DNA from: Planctomycetota bacterium
Lineage (GTDB): Bacteria; Planctomycetota; UBA1135; UBA2386
Length of the DNA stretch: 64,000 bases
Reading direction: 5' to 3'
Assembly: GCA_028281765.1 (NCBI GenBank)
Contig: JANQJF010000055.1
Span: 183,147-247,146, forward strand
Position 1 is the stretch's first letter. The number at the start of each line of letters is the position of its first letter. Both the position numbers and the translations under genes were made by a program. Under the pieces are notes generated by a model. That model saw only the letters and a program-made list of their open reading frames with translations, ran no database searches and had not been told where the DNA came from. Shown one piece after another: positions 35,375 to 44,059 of this stretch.

Positions 35375-35515
35375 GGGCGATGTGCGGGAGCTTGGCCGGA
35401 TGCGCGAGCGCGCAGGGGTATACCCGCGGTATATCCGCAGCGACCACCTCAAACCAAGCGCGAAGGACGCGATACTGGGGTCGTGCATCGTCTCGACACA
35501 GGCAACCCGGACCGC

Positions 35516-36424
35516 ATGGAGTGGCGCACGCGCGCGCTGCCGCGGCTGCTCTTCGCGCTGCCGTTCCTGGTCTTCGGCGTGTTCGCCGGCGTGCGCGGCT
35601 CGATGAGCGAGGTGAAGGACGAAGCGGGCAAATGGGCGATCCCGGTCTTCAGCACGGTGTTCTGCCTGACGGCGTTCGGCATCGGAACCGGTCGGCGCGG
35701 CGTCGCGCTCGATCGCGCCGCGCGCGAGGTCACAACGTGGTGGGGCTTCGTGCGGCCGTGGCGGACGCGGGCGCGTTCTCTGGACGAGTTCGAAGTCATC
35801 CGGCTCGATCGCGAAGTGCGCCGTTCGAACAACTCGTCGTACACGGTGTTCCCCGTTCGGCTGTCGACCCCGGAACACAGAAAGCGCGGCAGCGTGGCGT
35901 TCGCGGCGCCGCGCAAGTACGCCCCCGCACGGGAGCTCGCCGAGACCATCGCGAAGTTCCTCGACCTTCCGCTCGAGGACGCATCGAGCGGGACTCCGGT
36001 CCGGCGCGACCCCGAGACGCTCGACGAATCCGTCCGCGAACGCTTCGAGCGCACGGGAGAGCGCGTCGACGTGCCACCCCCACCACCGGACATGCGCTCG
36101 ACGGTCGAGTTCACGCCCGGCCGCGCCGTGATCGAGATCCCTGCCGCAGGCCTCCTGACCCGACGTAGTTGGCGCGTCGAAGCGACGCCCGAGTTCGTCG
36201 AGCTACGGGCGAAGGGACTCCTCGGTTCGAAGACGACGCGCCTCGACACCAACGACATCGAAGAGCTCGAAGTGGAGCCGCCGGGGCACGGTCCGAAGCT
36301 GTTCGCGCGACCCGGCGCGGTCCGCATCCGGACGGACCGACACACCGTCCGCTTCGGTCGTCATCTCGAGAGTCTCGAACGGGCACACCTGCACGGCATC
36401 CTGCAGGTCGTGATCACGTCCTGA
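35516..36424 (+). CDS. Membrane protein of unknown function with two N-terminal TM helices
   Basis: 302 residues from the ATG at 35516; a GTG at 35483 is also possible. Two transmembrane helices lie near the N-terminus (about 8-27 and 40-57), followed by a large soluble part with two beta-rich segments separated by a proline-rich linker (VPPPPPDM). The first (DRAAREVTTWWGF, FPVRLST) and the second (WRVEATPEFVELRAKG, VRIRTDRHTVRFGRHL) both look like PH-like (bPH) membrane-associated domains. No family was recognised with certainty. Confidence 0.6.
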   Translation: MEWRTRALPRLLFALPFLVFGVFAGVRGSMSEVKDEAGKWAIPVFSTVFCLTAFGIGTGRRGVALDRAAREVTTWWGFVRPWRTRARSLDEFEVIRLDREVRRSNNSSYTVFPVRLSTPEHRKRGSVAFAAPRKYAPARELAETIAKFLDLPLEDASSGTPVRRDPETLDESVRERFERTGERVDVPPPPPDMRSTVEFTPGRAVIEIPAAGLLTRRSWRVEATPEFVELRAKGLLGSKTTRLDTNDIEELEVEPPGHGPKLFARPGAVRIRTDRHTVRFGRHLESLERAHLHGILQVVITS

Positions 36425-36428
36425 GAAG

Positions 36429-36554
36429 TCAGCAAAGCCGCGCGCGCAGGTAGTCGAGTAGCGAATACTCGTTCGCGTCGAAGCGCGACCCGCCGCCGCC
36501 CCACTTCAGGATCGCGCTGTGATAGTGCTCGGCCGCGGCGTCGCGATCGTCGCA
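36429..36554 (-). pseudogene. In-frame continuation of the Nudix gene beyond its amber codon
   Basis: After the TAG, the same frame encodes 41 codons (CDDRDAAAEHYHSAILKW then RFDANEYSLLDYLRARLC) before a TGA. In related zinc-ribbon Nudix proteins the segment after the FAL motif commonly continues with an aromatic residue and a Tyr/Phe-x-x-Asp-Arg pattern. The TAG therefore stands where a tyrosine codon (TAC or TAT) would be expected. This comparison is from memory of the family, not an alignment. It marks either a recent nonsense mutation or stop-codon read-through. Confidence 0.5.
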
Positions 36555-37031
36555 CTAGAGCTTGAGCGCGAAGTGCACGGCTGGAAACGCGAGCTCGCTC
36601 CACGGAATGTCGGCGCGCGAGAAGAACTCCACCTCGAGGCTCTCGGTCCCCGCGGAATACTCGTCGCTTCGCATGCTCGCGCGGAACAGCGAGTAGCACT
36701 GGCCGATGTGCGGCAGGTCGAAGTTCGCATGGGGCGTGCGGATCTCGACGTCAGCGCCCGCTTCCTCGAACGTCTCGCGCCGCGCGCCGGCCTGGGTCCC
36801 CTCGCCGAACTCGAGAAAACCCGCCGGCACCGTCCACTTCCCGTGGGCCGGCTCGATCGCCCGGCGGCACAGCAGCAGCTCGTCCGCCCCACGCTCGACC
36901 AGACAACCGACGACCGTCACGGGGTTCCGGTAGTGGACGATCTCGCACGCGTCGCAGACCTTCCGCTGCCGATCGTCCCCGTCCGGGACCCGCTCGACGA
37001 GCTCTCCTCCACACTCGCTACAGAACTTCAT
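36555..37031 (-). CDS. Nudix hydrolase with N-terminal zinc ribbon, ending at an in-frame amber codon
   Basis: 158 residues up to a TAG at 36555-36557. The zinc ribbon is CSEC/CDAC in the first 30 residues. The Nudix box reads GFLEFGEGTQAGARRETFEE, with the metal-binding RExxEE core. The enzyme would hydrolyse a nucleoside-diphosphate-linked substrate such as NADH, ADP-ribose or a damaged nucleotide; NudC-like zinc ribbons favour NADH-type or RNA-cap substrates, which is inference. The frame continues past the TAG for 41 more codons to a TGA at 36429-36431 with sensible protein sequence, so the C-terminus may be truncated by a nonsense mutation or read through. Confidence 0.85.
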   Translation of the reverse strand: MKFCSECGGELVERVPDGDDRQRKVCDACEIVHYRNPVTVVGCLVERGADELLLCRRAIEPAHGKWTVPAGFLEFGEGTQAGARRETFEEAGADVEIRTPHANFDLPHIGQCYSLFRASMRSDEYSAGTESLEVEFFSRADIPWSELAFPAVHFALKL

Positions 37032-37170
37032 CGGGTTCGAAATCGTGTCCTCTGGCCGAAGTCTAACCGGAGGATCGCCCGTCTCGCGCGATTCCTCGGG
37101 ACCTCGTGGTCGACGCGATCCGGCCTAGCCCGTATCAATAGCGCCGCGATTCCGCCTCCCATTGCGCGCA

Positions 37171-38739
37171 ATGACCGACTCCGCCGAGCTCGAACAGTTC
37201 CGGGCTCTCCAAGCCAGCCTGCCCGACATCTGGGCGACCGTGCACGACGAGCCACGCCAACCCCACTCGTGCGTGATCGTGCCGTCCCTGAGCTTCGACC
37301 AAGAGGAGCTCATGAAGGTCGCTGGCGTGCCGTTCTACGAAGAGCGGCTGCTCTTCTTGCTGATGCGCCTGCGACGTCCGGGCGCGCGCGTGCTCTACGT
37401 CACGAGTCAGCCGGTCGATCCCGACGTCGTCGACTACTACCTGCACATGCTGCAGGGTGTGCCCGGGGTCCACGCCAAGCGCCGGCTGACGATGCTGTGC
37501 TGCCACGACGCGAGTCCGCGCGCACTGACCGAGAAGATCATCGAGCGTCCGCGCATGCTGCGTCGCATCCGCGACTGGATCGGCGACCCGAGTCGCGCGT
37601 ACGTCACCTGCTTCAACACGTCGCCGCTCGAGCGCAAGCTCGCCTGTGAACTCGGCGTCCCGCTGAACGGCGTCGATCCGCAGCTCGCGGACCTCGGCAC
37701 GAAGTCCGGGTCGCGCCGCGTCTTCCGCGAAGCCGGCGTCGAGCTGTCGCCCGGCTACGAAGATCTGCGCACGATCGACGAGGTCGTCGCGCGCCTCGAC
37801 GACCTGAAGCAAGCCAATCCCGAGCTCGAGCGCGCGGTCGTCAAGCTCGACGACAGCTTCTCGGGTGAAGGCAACGCGCTGTTCCGGTACCCGGAGCTGC
37901 CGGCCGACCAAGACGCCCGCCGCCAGACGATCCGCGAGAACCTCGACAAGCTGCAGTTCGCTGCGGCCGATCATCCCGCGCAGGTCTACCTCGACAAGTT
38001 CGAGAGTATGGGCGGCATCGTCGAGGAGTTCCTGATCGCCGACGAAGTCGAGTCGCCGAGCGTGCAGCTCCGCATCACGCCGCTCGGCCACCTGCACATC
38101 ATCTCGACCCACGACCAGGCGCTCGGCGGTGAGTCCGGCCAGGTCTACCTCGGCTGCAAGTTCCCCGCCGCCGAGGACTACCGCACCGAGATCGTCGAAC
38201 GCGCGCACCGCATCGGCGAGATCCTGAAGCAGCGCGGCGCCAACGGCCGCTTTGCGATCGACTTCCTCGCCTATCGCAAGAAGGGCGAGCCGTGGAAGTT
38301 CGCGGCGATCGAGATCAACCTCCGCATGGGCGGCACGACGTTCCCGTTCGTCGCCCTCGAGTTCCTGATCCACGGCGCCCTCGACGTCAGCGGCGACTAC
38401 CGCTCGACGAACACCGGGATGCCGAAGTACTACTTCGCGACCGACGCGCTCGTGTCCCCGGCCTACCGCGGCCTGCTCCCGCAGGACTTCCTCGAGATCG
38501 TCATCGAGCACGGCCTCCATTTCCGCCCCGCGACGGAGACCGGCGTGCTGTTCCACATGATCGGCGCCCTCTCCGAATTCGGAAAGGTCGGCGTCGTCTG
38601 CATCGGCAACAGCCCCGAGGAAGCGGAGGTCCTGTATCGCCGCACGAAAGAGGTACTCGACGACGAGACCGACGCGATGCGGGGCGACCGGGGCCGGCTC
38701 GCGTCGATGTTCAACGACTACCCTCACATGATGGATTGA
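37171..38739 (+). CDS. ATP-grasp ligase of the PGM1-like (peptide ligase-related) type
   Basis: 522 residues from the ATG at 37171; a TTG at 37162 is the only close alternative. The N-terminal part is a pre-ATP-grasp domain (FYEERLLFLLMRLRRPGARV). The ATP-grasp core includes VVKLDDSFSGEGNALF, SMGGIVEEFLIADE, and the metal-binding FAAIEINLRMGGTTFPF. A C-terminal domain follows (about 425-522). ATP-grasp enzymes of this group join a carboxylate to an amine through an acyl-phosphate; PGM1 of pheganomycin synthesis is the best known peptide ligase with this architecture. No other biosynthetic gene lies nearby, so the substrate is open. Confidence 0.78.
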   Translation: MTDSAELEQFRALQASLPDIWATVHDEPRQPHSCVIVPSLSFDQEELMKVAGVPFYEERLLFLLMRLRRPGARVLYVTSQPVDPDVVDYYLHMLQGVPGVHAKRRLTMLCCHDASPRALTEKIIERPRMLRRIRDWIGDPSRAYVTCFNTSPLERKLACELGVPLNGVDPQLADLGTKSGSRRVFREAGVELSPGYEDLRTIDEVVARLDDLKQANPELERAVVKLDDSFSGEGNALFRYPELPADQDARRQTIRENLDKLQFAAADHPAQVYLDKFESMGGIVEEFLIADEVESPSVQLRITPLGHLHIISTHDQALGGESGQVYLGCKFPAAEDYRTEIVERAHRIGEILKQRGANGRFAIDFLAYRKKGEPWKFAAIEINLRMGGTTFPFVALEFLIHGALDVSGDYRSTNTGMPKYYFATDALVSPAYRGLLPQDFLEIVIEHGLHFRPATETGVLFHMIGALSEFGKVGVVCIGNSPEEAEVLYRRTKEVLDDETDAMRGDRGRLASMFNDYPHMMD

Positions 38740-38751
38740 CGGACCGAGTCC

Positions 38752-38765
38752 CGGGTCCCGACCCG
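38752..38765 (+). terminator. Small hairpin after the ATP-grasp gene
   Basis: Inverted repeat CGGGTC/GACCCG with a 2-base spacer, 12 bp after the stop codon at 38739. No U-tract follows; a weak terminator at best. The rest of the 180-bp gap is C-rich without a clear promoter. Confidence 0.25.
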
Positions 38766-38919
38766 TGGAACGCAGACGGGCCCGCGTCCGAGCCCGAAAA
38801 CGCGACACGGCACAAACCACGGTGCCCGCCAGACTTGCCAAGACCCCGAAATCCCCTTGCCCCCCGGGCATTGACCCGATTCCATCCCCTTTTCGACTCA
38901 CCACATCCCAACCCGACCC

Positions 38920-39102
38920 ATGTCCGACGACCACCACGACTCCAAGCCCAGCCCGCCCGAGCAGTTCGTCGACGCGTTCATCGAGAGCGACAAGAACAAC
39001 ATCGCATCGATCGCCCAGGGCCTCGTCCTCGGCGTCGGCATCCTGCTGCTGTTCGTCGCGATCGCGTGGATGCTCGAGCTCACGCCGTTTGCGCCCGTCT
39101 GA
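38920..39102 (+). CDS. Small single-pass membrane protein
   Basis: 60 residues: a charged N-terminal half (MSDDHHDSKPSPPEQFVDAF) and one transmembrane helix (ASIAQGLVLGVGILLLFVAI) near the C-terminus. There is no signal peptidase site, so it should stay in the membrane. No family recognised. The acidic, histidine-containing N-terminus would face the cytoplasm or periplasm depending on orientation. It may be expressed with the ATP-grasp gene upstream. Confidence 0.6.
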   Translation: MSDDHHDSKPSPPEQFVDAFIESDKNNIASIAQGLVLGVGILLLFVAIAWMLELTPFAPV

Positions 39103-39128
39103 GACGGGAATGACGGGAATCCGCGGCC

Positions 39129-40748
39129 TCAGCGCCGCGACGGCCGAGACTGCGGCCGACTCGCCGGCTTCGACTGCGGCGCGCCGCCGGCCGCCGCCTG
39201 CAGCTTGCGCGCTTCCGCGAGAAGATCGCGCACCGCCGGGTAGTCGATGACGCCCAGCGCCTCCTCGTAGTCCGAGATCGCGCCGGCGTAGTCCTTCTGC
39301 TTCACGTAGACCTGCCCGCGGCTCGCGAGGTAGATCACGCGGAACATCTTGTTCGGCCGCTTCTCGAGGAGCCGCGTGTAAGCCGTGATCGCGCGCGCGA
39401 GATCCCCGGCTTCGACCGCCTCTTCGGCCGCGGTCTGCAGCCCGCGCCGATCTTCGGGCAACGGCTTCGGCGCCGAGCCCGAACTCTGGAACTGCACGAT
39501 GATGCGAGTCTTCGGCCGCAGGTGCTTGCGCGCGGCATCGCGCACGGCGTCCGCGTCGACCGCGCGCACCGCTGCCGCGAACCCGGTCAGCGCCTCGAGT
39601 CGATCCAGCACTGCGTAGACCCCAAACGTCCCTGCCAGCGAGAAGTAGGGTCGCGCGCGCAGCGGCAGCGACGTGAAGTCGTCAGCGAGGAGCTCGCGCA
39701 CCTGCTCGATGTCCTTCGCCGAGAACGCGCCCTCGTAGACCGAGAGCATCAACCGCTCGAGCACGTCCTCCGCACCCTCGCCCGTCGTCGCGAGCACAAA
39801 CAGCTCGCGGTCGACGCGCGAACCGAGCTCGGCGTCGATCGGCACGTTCTGCTTCGTCGTCTGGCGCGCGAGCAGCCGCGCGAGCACCGCGAGCGCCGGA
39901 CGATCGGGATGCCCGAGCTCCGGCACGAGCCAGACCAGGTGGCAGCGATCGCGCGGGAGATCCGCCGTGAGCTCGTGGCGCCGCGACTTCTCGACGTCCG
40001 GCTCGACGGGCACTGCCGGTCGCTCCGCGCCACGCGGCAGCGCACCGAAAGCAGTCTCGATCGCATCGAGCACCTTCGACGGCTCGCTCGGCGCGACGAC
40101 GACGACCGCCGCGTTGTCCGGATGGTAGTAGCGGTCGTAGAACGCGCGCACCGCGTCGACGCCGAGCGTCGGCGCCTTGGTGTGTCCGTCCGCGTCGAGC
40201 ACGCCCGCGCGGTACGGATGCACGGTGTAGACGACGGACTCGAGCTGCTCCTTGCGCGCTTCGGTGGCCTTCCACGTGCGGGACTCCTCCCGCCGCAGAC
40301 GCTCGCGCTCGAACAGGACGCCGTCCTCCTCGAGCTTCAGCCCGCGCAAACGGTCTGCCTCCATCGCGAGCACGTCACCGAGCTTCTCGGACGGCACCTT
40401 GTGGTCGTAGAACAGCGTGTAGTCGCTCCGCGTGAACGCGTTCGACTCGCCGCCCATCGCCTGGATGCGCCGGTCGTGTTGACCGAGACCGAGCTTGTCG
40501 GTACCGGTGTACATCGCGTGCTCGGTCAGGTGCGCGAGCCCGGTCGTCTCCGGCGTCTCGTGGCGCTTGCCCGCGCCGATCACGACGAACACCGAGGCGG
40601 AATCCTGCTCGTCACGCACCGCGACCGCGCGCAGCCCGTTGCCGAGCGTCCGCTGGTGGAACGCGTGCGGCCCAACCTCGACCACGACGTCCTGCGCCGA
40701 GGCCGTCGACGCGAAAGCGAGAACGGCGATCAAGCGCAGCGCACGCAT
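39129..40748 (-). CDS. M16-family metallopeptidase fused to TPR repeats
   Basis: 539 residues from the ATG at 40748, which gives the signal peptide MRALRLIAVLAFASTASAQ. The M16 inverted zinc motif HxxEH is HLTEH (His73, Glu76, His77) in TTGLAHLTEHAMYTG, with YDHKVPSEKL further on and a distal glutamate in the following helix. Residues about 20-235 form the active domain and about 240-430 the inactive partner domain. The C-terminal part (about 435-525) has TPR-like helices (AITAYTRLLEKRPN; YAGAISDYEEALGVI). It should degrade small peptides outside the cytoplasm. The start lies inside the end of the upstream zinc-finger gene (19-bp overlap). Confidence 0.82.
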   Translation of the reverse strand: MRALRLIAVLAFASTASAQDVVVEVGPHAFHQRTLGNGLRAVAVRDEQDSASVFVVIGAGKRHETPETTGLAHLTEHAMYTGTDKLGLGQHDRRIQAMGGESNAFTRSDYTLFYDHKVPSEKLGDVLAMEADRLRGLKLEEDGVLFERERLRREESRTWKATEARKEQLESVVYTVHPYRAGVLDADGHTKAPTLGVDAVRAFYDRYYHPDNAAVVVVAPSEPSKVLDAIETAFGALPRGAERPAVPVEPDVEKSRRHELTADLPRDRCHLVWLVPELGHPDRPALAVLARLLARQTTKQNVPIDAELGSRVDRELFVLATTGEGAEDVLERLMLSVYEGAFSAKDIEQVRELLADDFTSLPLRARPYFSLAGTFGVYAVLDRLEALTGFAAAVRAVDADAVRDAARKHLRPKTRIIVQFQSSGSAPKPLPEDRRGLQTAAEEAVEAGDLARAITAYTRLLEKRPNKMFRVIYLASRGQVYVKQKDYAGAISDYEEALGVIDYPAVRDLLAEARKLQAAAGGAPQSKPASRPQSRPSRR

Positions 40749-41065
40749 ACCAGCACCTCCGGTTGGAATCGCAGTCGATCGATGTCGATCGGCTGCTTGC
40801 AAGATTGGCAGTTGCCGAAGTCCTCGCTGTCGACGAGGCCGAGCGCGTAGCGGATCCGCACGAACTTCTCCTGCTCGCGCGTCAGGCCAGCCAGGGCCAT
40901 CTGCTGCATCTGGATCGCATCCATGCGGCTGAGACGCCCGATCGGCTCGTCGAGTTTCACCGGATCGCTCTGGTCCTTCGTGCTCTCGATCCGCGCCTGC
41001 AGCTTCGCCGCTTCGGCTTCGAGCAGCTCGCGGATCTCGGCACGTTCTTCGTCGGTCAGCGCCAT
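40730..41065 (-). CDS. DksA/TraR-type zinc-finger protein
   Basis: 111 residues with a long N-terminal coiled coil (LTDEERAEIRELLEAEAAKL) and a C-terminal four-cysteine zinc finger (Cys86, Cys89, Cys107, Cys110), the layout of DksA/TraR. DksA binds the secondary channel of RNA polymerase and works with ppGpp. Here the coiled-coil tip lacks a clear DxxDxA-type motif; the closest segment reads RLSRMDAIQMQQM, so a specialised role is possible. It overlaps the M16 gene by 19 bp and must be co-transcribed with it. Confidence 0.82.
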   Translation of the reverse strand: MALTDEERAEIRELLEAEAAKLQARIESTKDQSDPVKLDEPIGRLSRMDAIQMQQMALAGLTREQEKFVRIRYALGLVDSEDFGNCQSCKQPIDIDRLRFQPEVLVCVRCA

Positions 41066-41086
41066 CCGCGGATCATAGCCGCTCCG

Positions 41087-44041
41087 TCAGCGGAACAACT
41101 CTGCGGTCGCGCCGCCGCCGCCACCGACGACGAGCGCCCGGCCGAGCGTGGGCAGCCAGACGAGACCCGGCGACTGCCGTGACGACGCCATCCCCACGAC
41201 TGACGAGAACGTGCCGGCAACAGGGTCGTAGCTCTCCGCAGTCGCCACCGACACGAACGCCGCGCCGACCCCGCCGCAGACGAGCACCTCGCCGTTCGGT
41301 CGCATCACGCACCCCGCGCTGCGCCGCGCCGTCGCGAGCGATCCCGTAGCGCTGAACGTCCCGGCGACCGGGTCGTAGAGCTCGCACGTCGCGGTCACGC
41401 TGATCGCCGTGCCGCCACCGGCGACGAGCACCTTGCCGTTCGCGAGGAGGCACGCGGACGCGTAGGCCCGCGCGGTGCTCATCGCGCCGGTCGCGCTGAA
41501 CGTGCCCGCGACGGGGTCGTACAGCTCGCACGACGCGAGCGCGTTGCCGCCCGCGTCGAAGCCGCCGAGGATCAGCACCGCGCCGTCCGCGAGCCGCACC
41601 GCCGAGTGAAAGCGCCGCGCGGTCGCGGTGCTCCCCGTCGCCGAGAACGTGCCCGCGGTCCAGTCGTAGAGCTCGGAGCTGCTGAGCGCGCCGCCGAGCG
41701 TCGACTGCCCGGCGGCGACGAGCACGCGGCCGTTGCCGAGCAGCGTCGCCGTCGTGCCGACCCGCGCCGCGCTGAGAGAACCGGTCGCGGTGAAGGCCCC
41801 CGCGACAGGATCGTAGAGCTCGGCCGTCGCGGTCGGGGTGAACAGGTTCGTGAGCCCCGCGCACACGAGGACCTTCCCGTTCGGCAAGCGCGTCGCGACC
41901 GCGCTCGAACGCGCGGCGGCCAGACTGCCGGTCGAGGCCCACGTGCCCGCGCTCGGCGAATACACCTCGGCGGTCTCCGTCGGCGTGATCCCCGACGGTA
42001 CGCCGCCCGCGACGAGGACCCGCCCGTCGGCCAGGACCGTCGTCGTCGGCTGCGAACGCGCACCCGCCATCGAACCCGTCGAGGAGAAGCGGTCGTCCTG
42101 CGCGTACTGCGGATCGAAGACCTCGGTCGCCTGGATCATCGTGCCGGCATTGTCCCCGCCGGGAATCAGGTATTTCCCGTCCGGCAGGCGCGCGATCGAA
42201 AGCCGCGAGCGCGTCGTCGCCATGCTCGCGGACGGGAACCACGTACCCGTCGCCGGGTCGAACGTCTCGGTCGATCCCAGCGCGGCGCCCGCCCCGGTCT
42301 CCCCACCGATCACGACGACGCGCCCGGTCGCGAGCCGTCGCGCCACGGCGCGCTGCCGCGCGATCGCCATCGACGTCGTCGCCGAGAACGTCCCGGCATT
42401 GGGGTCATAGAGGTCGGCGGTCGCGACGGCGTTCGCCCCGTCGTGCCCGCCACCGACGAGCACGCGCCCGTCGCCGAGGAGCGCAGCGAAGTGCCGCGTG
42501 CGCGCCCCGCTCATCGAACCGGTCGCCGTGAACGTGCCGGTCGTCGGGTCGTACAGTTCCGCCGTCGCCGTCGCGGCATCGCCCCCCGCGATCAGGACCT
42601 TGCCATTGCCGAGCAACGTCGCCGTGTGCGAATGGCGCGCGCGCGTCATCGAACCCGTCGCCGAGAACGTGCGGGTGCCCGGATCGAACAGCTCGGCGGA
42701 GCTGAGCGCCGCGCCGTTGAGTCCGCCGGCGATCAGCACGCGCCCGTCCGGGAGCAGCGTCGCGGTGTGGTAGTTGCGCGCCGTTCCCATCGCCCCCGCA
42801 GTCGCGGCGAACGTCCCGGCCGACGGATCGTAGAGTTCGGCCGCCGCGGTCACGGCGATGGCGTGCCCCGTGATCAGCACGCGCCCGTCACTCAGCCGCA
42901 CGCCGATGTGCTCGGTGCGCGTCTGCGTCATCGCCCCCGTCGCCGGGAACGTCGCGGACGTCGGCTGGTAGCGGAACGCACCCGAGTAGTAGGAGACGAA
43001 GTTGTCCTGGCCACCGCAAAGGAGCACAGTGCCGTCACCGAGCCGTACCGCGACGTGGCGTCCGCGGGGCCCGACGAGCGAGGTGCCCGCGCTGAAGCCG
43101 CCACCGATCACGCCGAGCGTGACCGTGCTGCTCGTCACCTGCGAGCCGAAGCCGTCGCTCACGCGCACGCTGTAGAGCGTTCCGTCGTCGGTGCCACTCG
43201 TCGCTGGCGTCGTGTACGAAGCGGAGGTCGCTGCGGTGATCGCCGCGCCATTCGCGTACCACTGGTAGGACAGAACGCCCGTGCCATTCCCGGTCACCGT
43301 GAAGGTCGCCGTCGCCCCCGCCGCCACCGTGCCTGGCAACGGCTGCGTCGTGATCGTCAACGACGGCGCCGTGATCGTGAGCGTGAACGTCGCGGTGTCC
43401 GTCCCCTGCGGCCCCGACGCCGTCACCGTGAACGTAGTCGCGGCGATCGACGCCATCGGCGTGCCGGACACGACCCCGGTCGCCGCATCGATCGAGAGTC
43501 CGGTCGGCAGCGCCGGCGCGATCGCGTAGGAGGTGATCGATCCGCCGGAGCTGGACGGCGTGATCGCCGTCAGCGACGCACCGCCCTGCGAAGTGTACGA
43601 CGCCGGCGAGTAGGTGATTGCCGGCGCGCCATCGACGACCTCGATCTCGATCTGGGTCAGCGCCGCGCCGTCGGAGTCGGCCGCGGTCACGACGTAGGAG
43701 CGCGACGCGGTGATCGCGGTCGGCGTGCCCGAGATCGTCCCGTTCGCCGTGTCGAACGTGAGACCAGCCGGCAGATCCGGCGCGATCCGGAACTGCGGAC
43801 TTCCGCTGCCGGAGTACGTCGGCACGTTCGGAGAGATCCTCACGCCGACCGGATAGCTCGCGGACTTCGTCGGGTAGTCCAGATCCTCCTGCTGCGGGAT
43901 CCCGCTCGTGCATGCAGCGAGCGCGAAGATTGCGATTCCGTACGCGACGGTGTCCACGAGTCGAGCCAACGGCGATTCTCCCTCCCCGGGATCATCGTCC
44001 GCGCCGTCGCACGGCCTGTAGCAGCGCACTGTCGAGATCAT
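41087..44041 (-). CDS. Kelch-repeat lipoprotein with He_PIG and Ig-like domains
   Basis: Up to 984 residues. A lipobox (FALAACTSG) is present, and a TTG at 43969 would give a cleaner signal peptide than the ATG at 44041. Two He_PIG-type domains follow (LPAGLTFDTANGTISGTP; LPTGLSIDAATGVVSGTP), then an Ig-like domain (YQWYANGAAI). From about residue 325 to the end I count 14 kelch repeats of the type ATLL-P-D-G-R-V-L-I-A-G-G, enough for two seven-bladed propellers. Exposed on the cell surface as a lipoprotein; ligand unknown. A galactose-oxidase reaction is not supported, because its Cys-Tyr copper site was not found. Confidence 0.82.
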   Translation of the reverse strand: MISTVRCYRPCDGADDDPGEGESPLARLVDTVAYGIAIFALAACTSGIPQQEDLDYPTKSASYPVGVRISPNVPTYSGSGSPQFRIAPDLPAGLTFDTANGTISGTPTAITASRSYVVTAADSDGAALTQIEIEVVDGAPAITYSPASYTSQGGASLTAITPSSSGGSITSYAIAPALPTGLSIDAATGVVSGTPMASIAATTFTVTASGPQGTDTATFTLTITAPSLTITTQPLPGTVAAGATATFTVTGNGTGVLSYQWYANGAAITAATSASYTTPATSGTDDGTLYSVRVSDGFGSQVTSSTVTLGVIGGGFSAGTSLVGPRGRHVAVRLGDGTVLLCGGQDNFVSYYSGAFRYQPTSATFPATGAMTQTRTEHIGVRLSDGRVLITGHAIAVTAAAELYDPSAGTFAATAGAMGTARNYHTATLLPDGRVLIAGGLNGAALSSAELFDPGTRTFSATGSMTRARHSHTATLLGNGKVLIAGGDAATATAELYDPTTGTFTATGSMSGARTRHFAALLGDGRVLVGGGHDGANAVATADLYDPNAGTFSATTSMAIARQRAVARRLATGRVVVIGGETGAGAALGSTETFDPATGTWFPSASMATTRSRLSIARLPDGKYLIPGGDNAGTMIQATEVFDPQYAQDDRFSSTGSMAGARSQPTTTVLADGRVLVAGGVPSGITPTETAEVYSPSAGTWASTGSLAAARSSAVATRLPNGKVLVCAGLTNLFTPTATAELYDPVAGAFTATGSLSAARVGTTATLLGNGRVLVAAGQSTLGGALSSSELYDWTAGTFSATGSTATARRFHSAVRLADGAVLILGGFDAGGNALASCELYDPVAGTFSATGAMSTARAYASACLLANGKVLVAGGGTAISVTATCELYDPVAGTFSATGSLATARRSAGCVMRPNGEVLVCGGVGAAFVSVATAESYDPVAGTFSSVVGMASSRQSPGLVWLPTLGRALVVGGGGGATAELFR

Positions 44042-44059
44042 CGACAGTCGCGTCCCGGA

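Noticed and set aside
36555..36557. Pyrrolysine at the Nudix TAG
   Set aside because: The site corresponds to an ordinary residue, TAG ends several other genes here, and no Pyl-type context or gene was seen.
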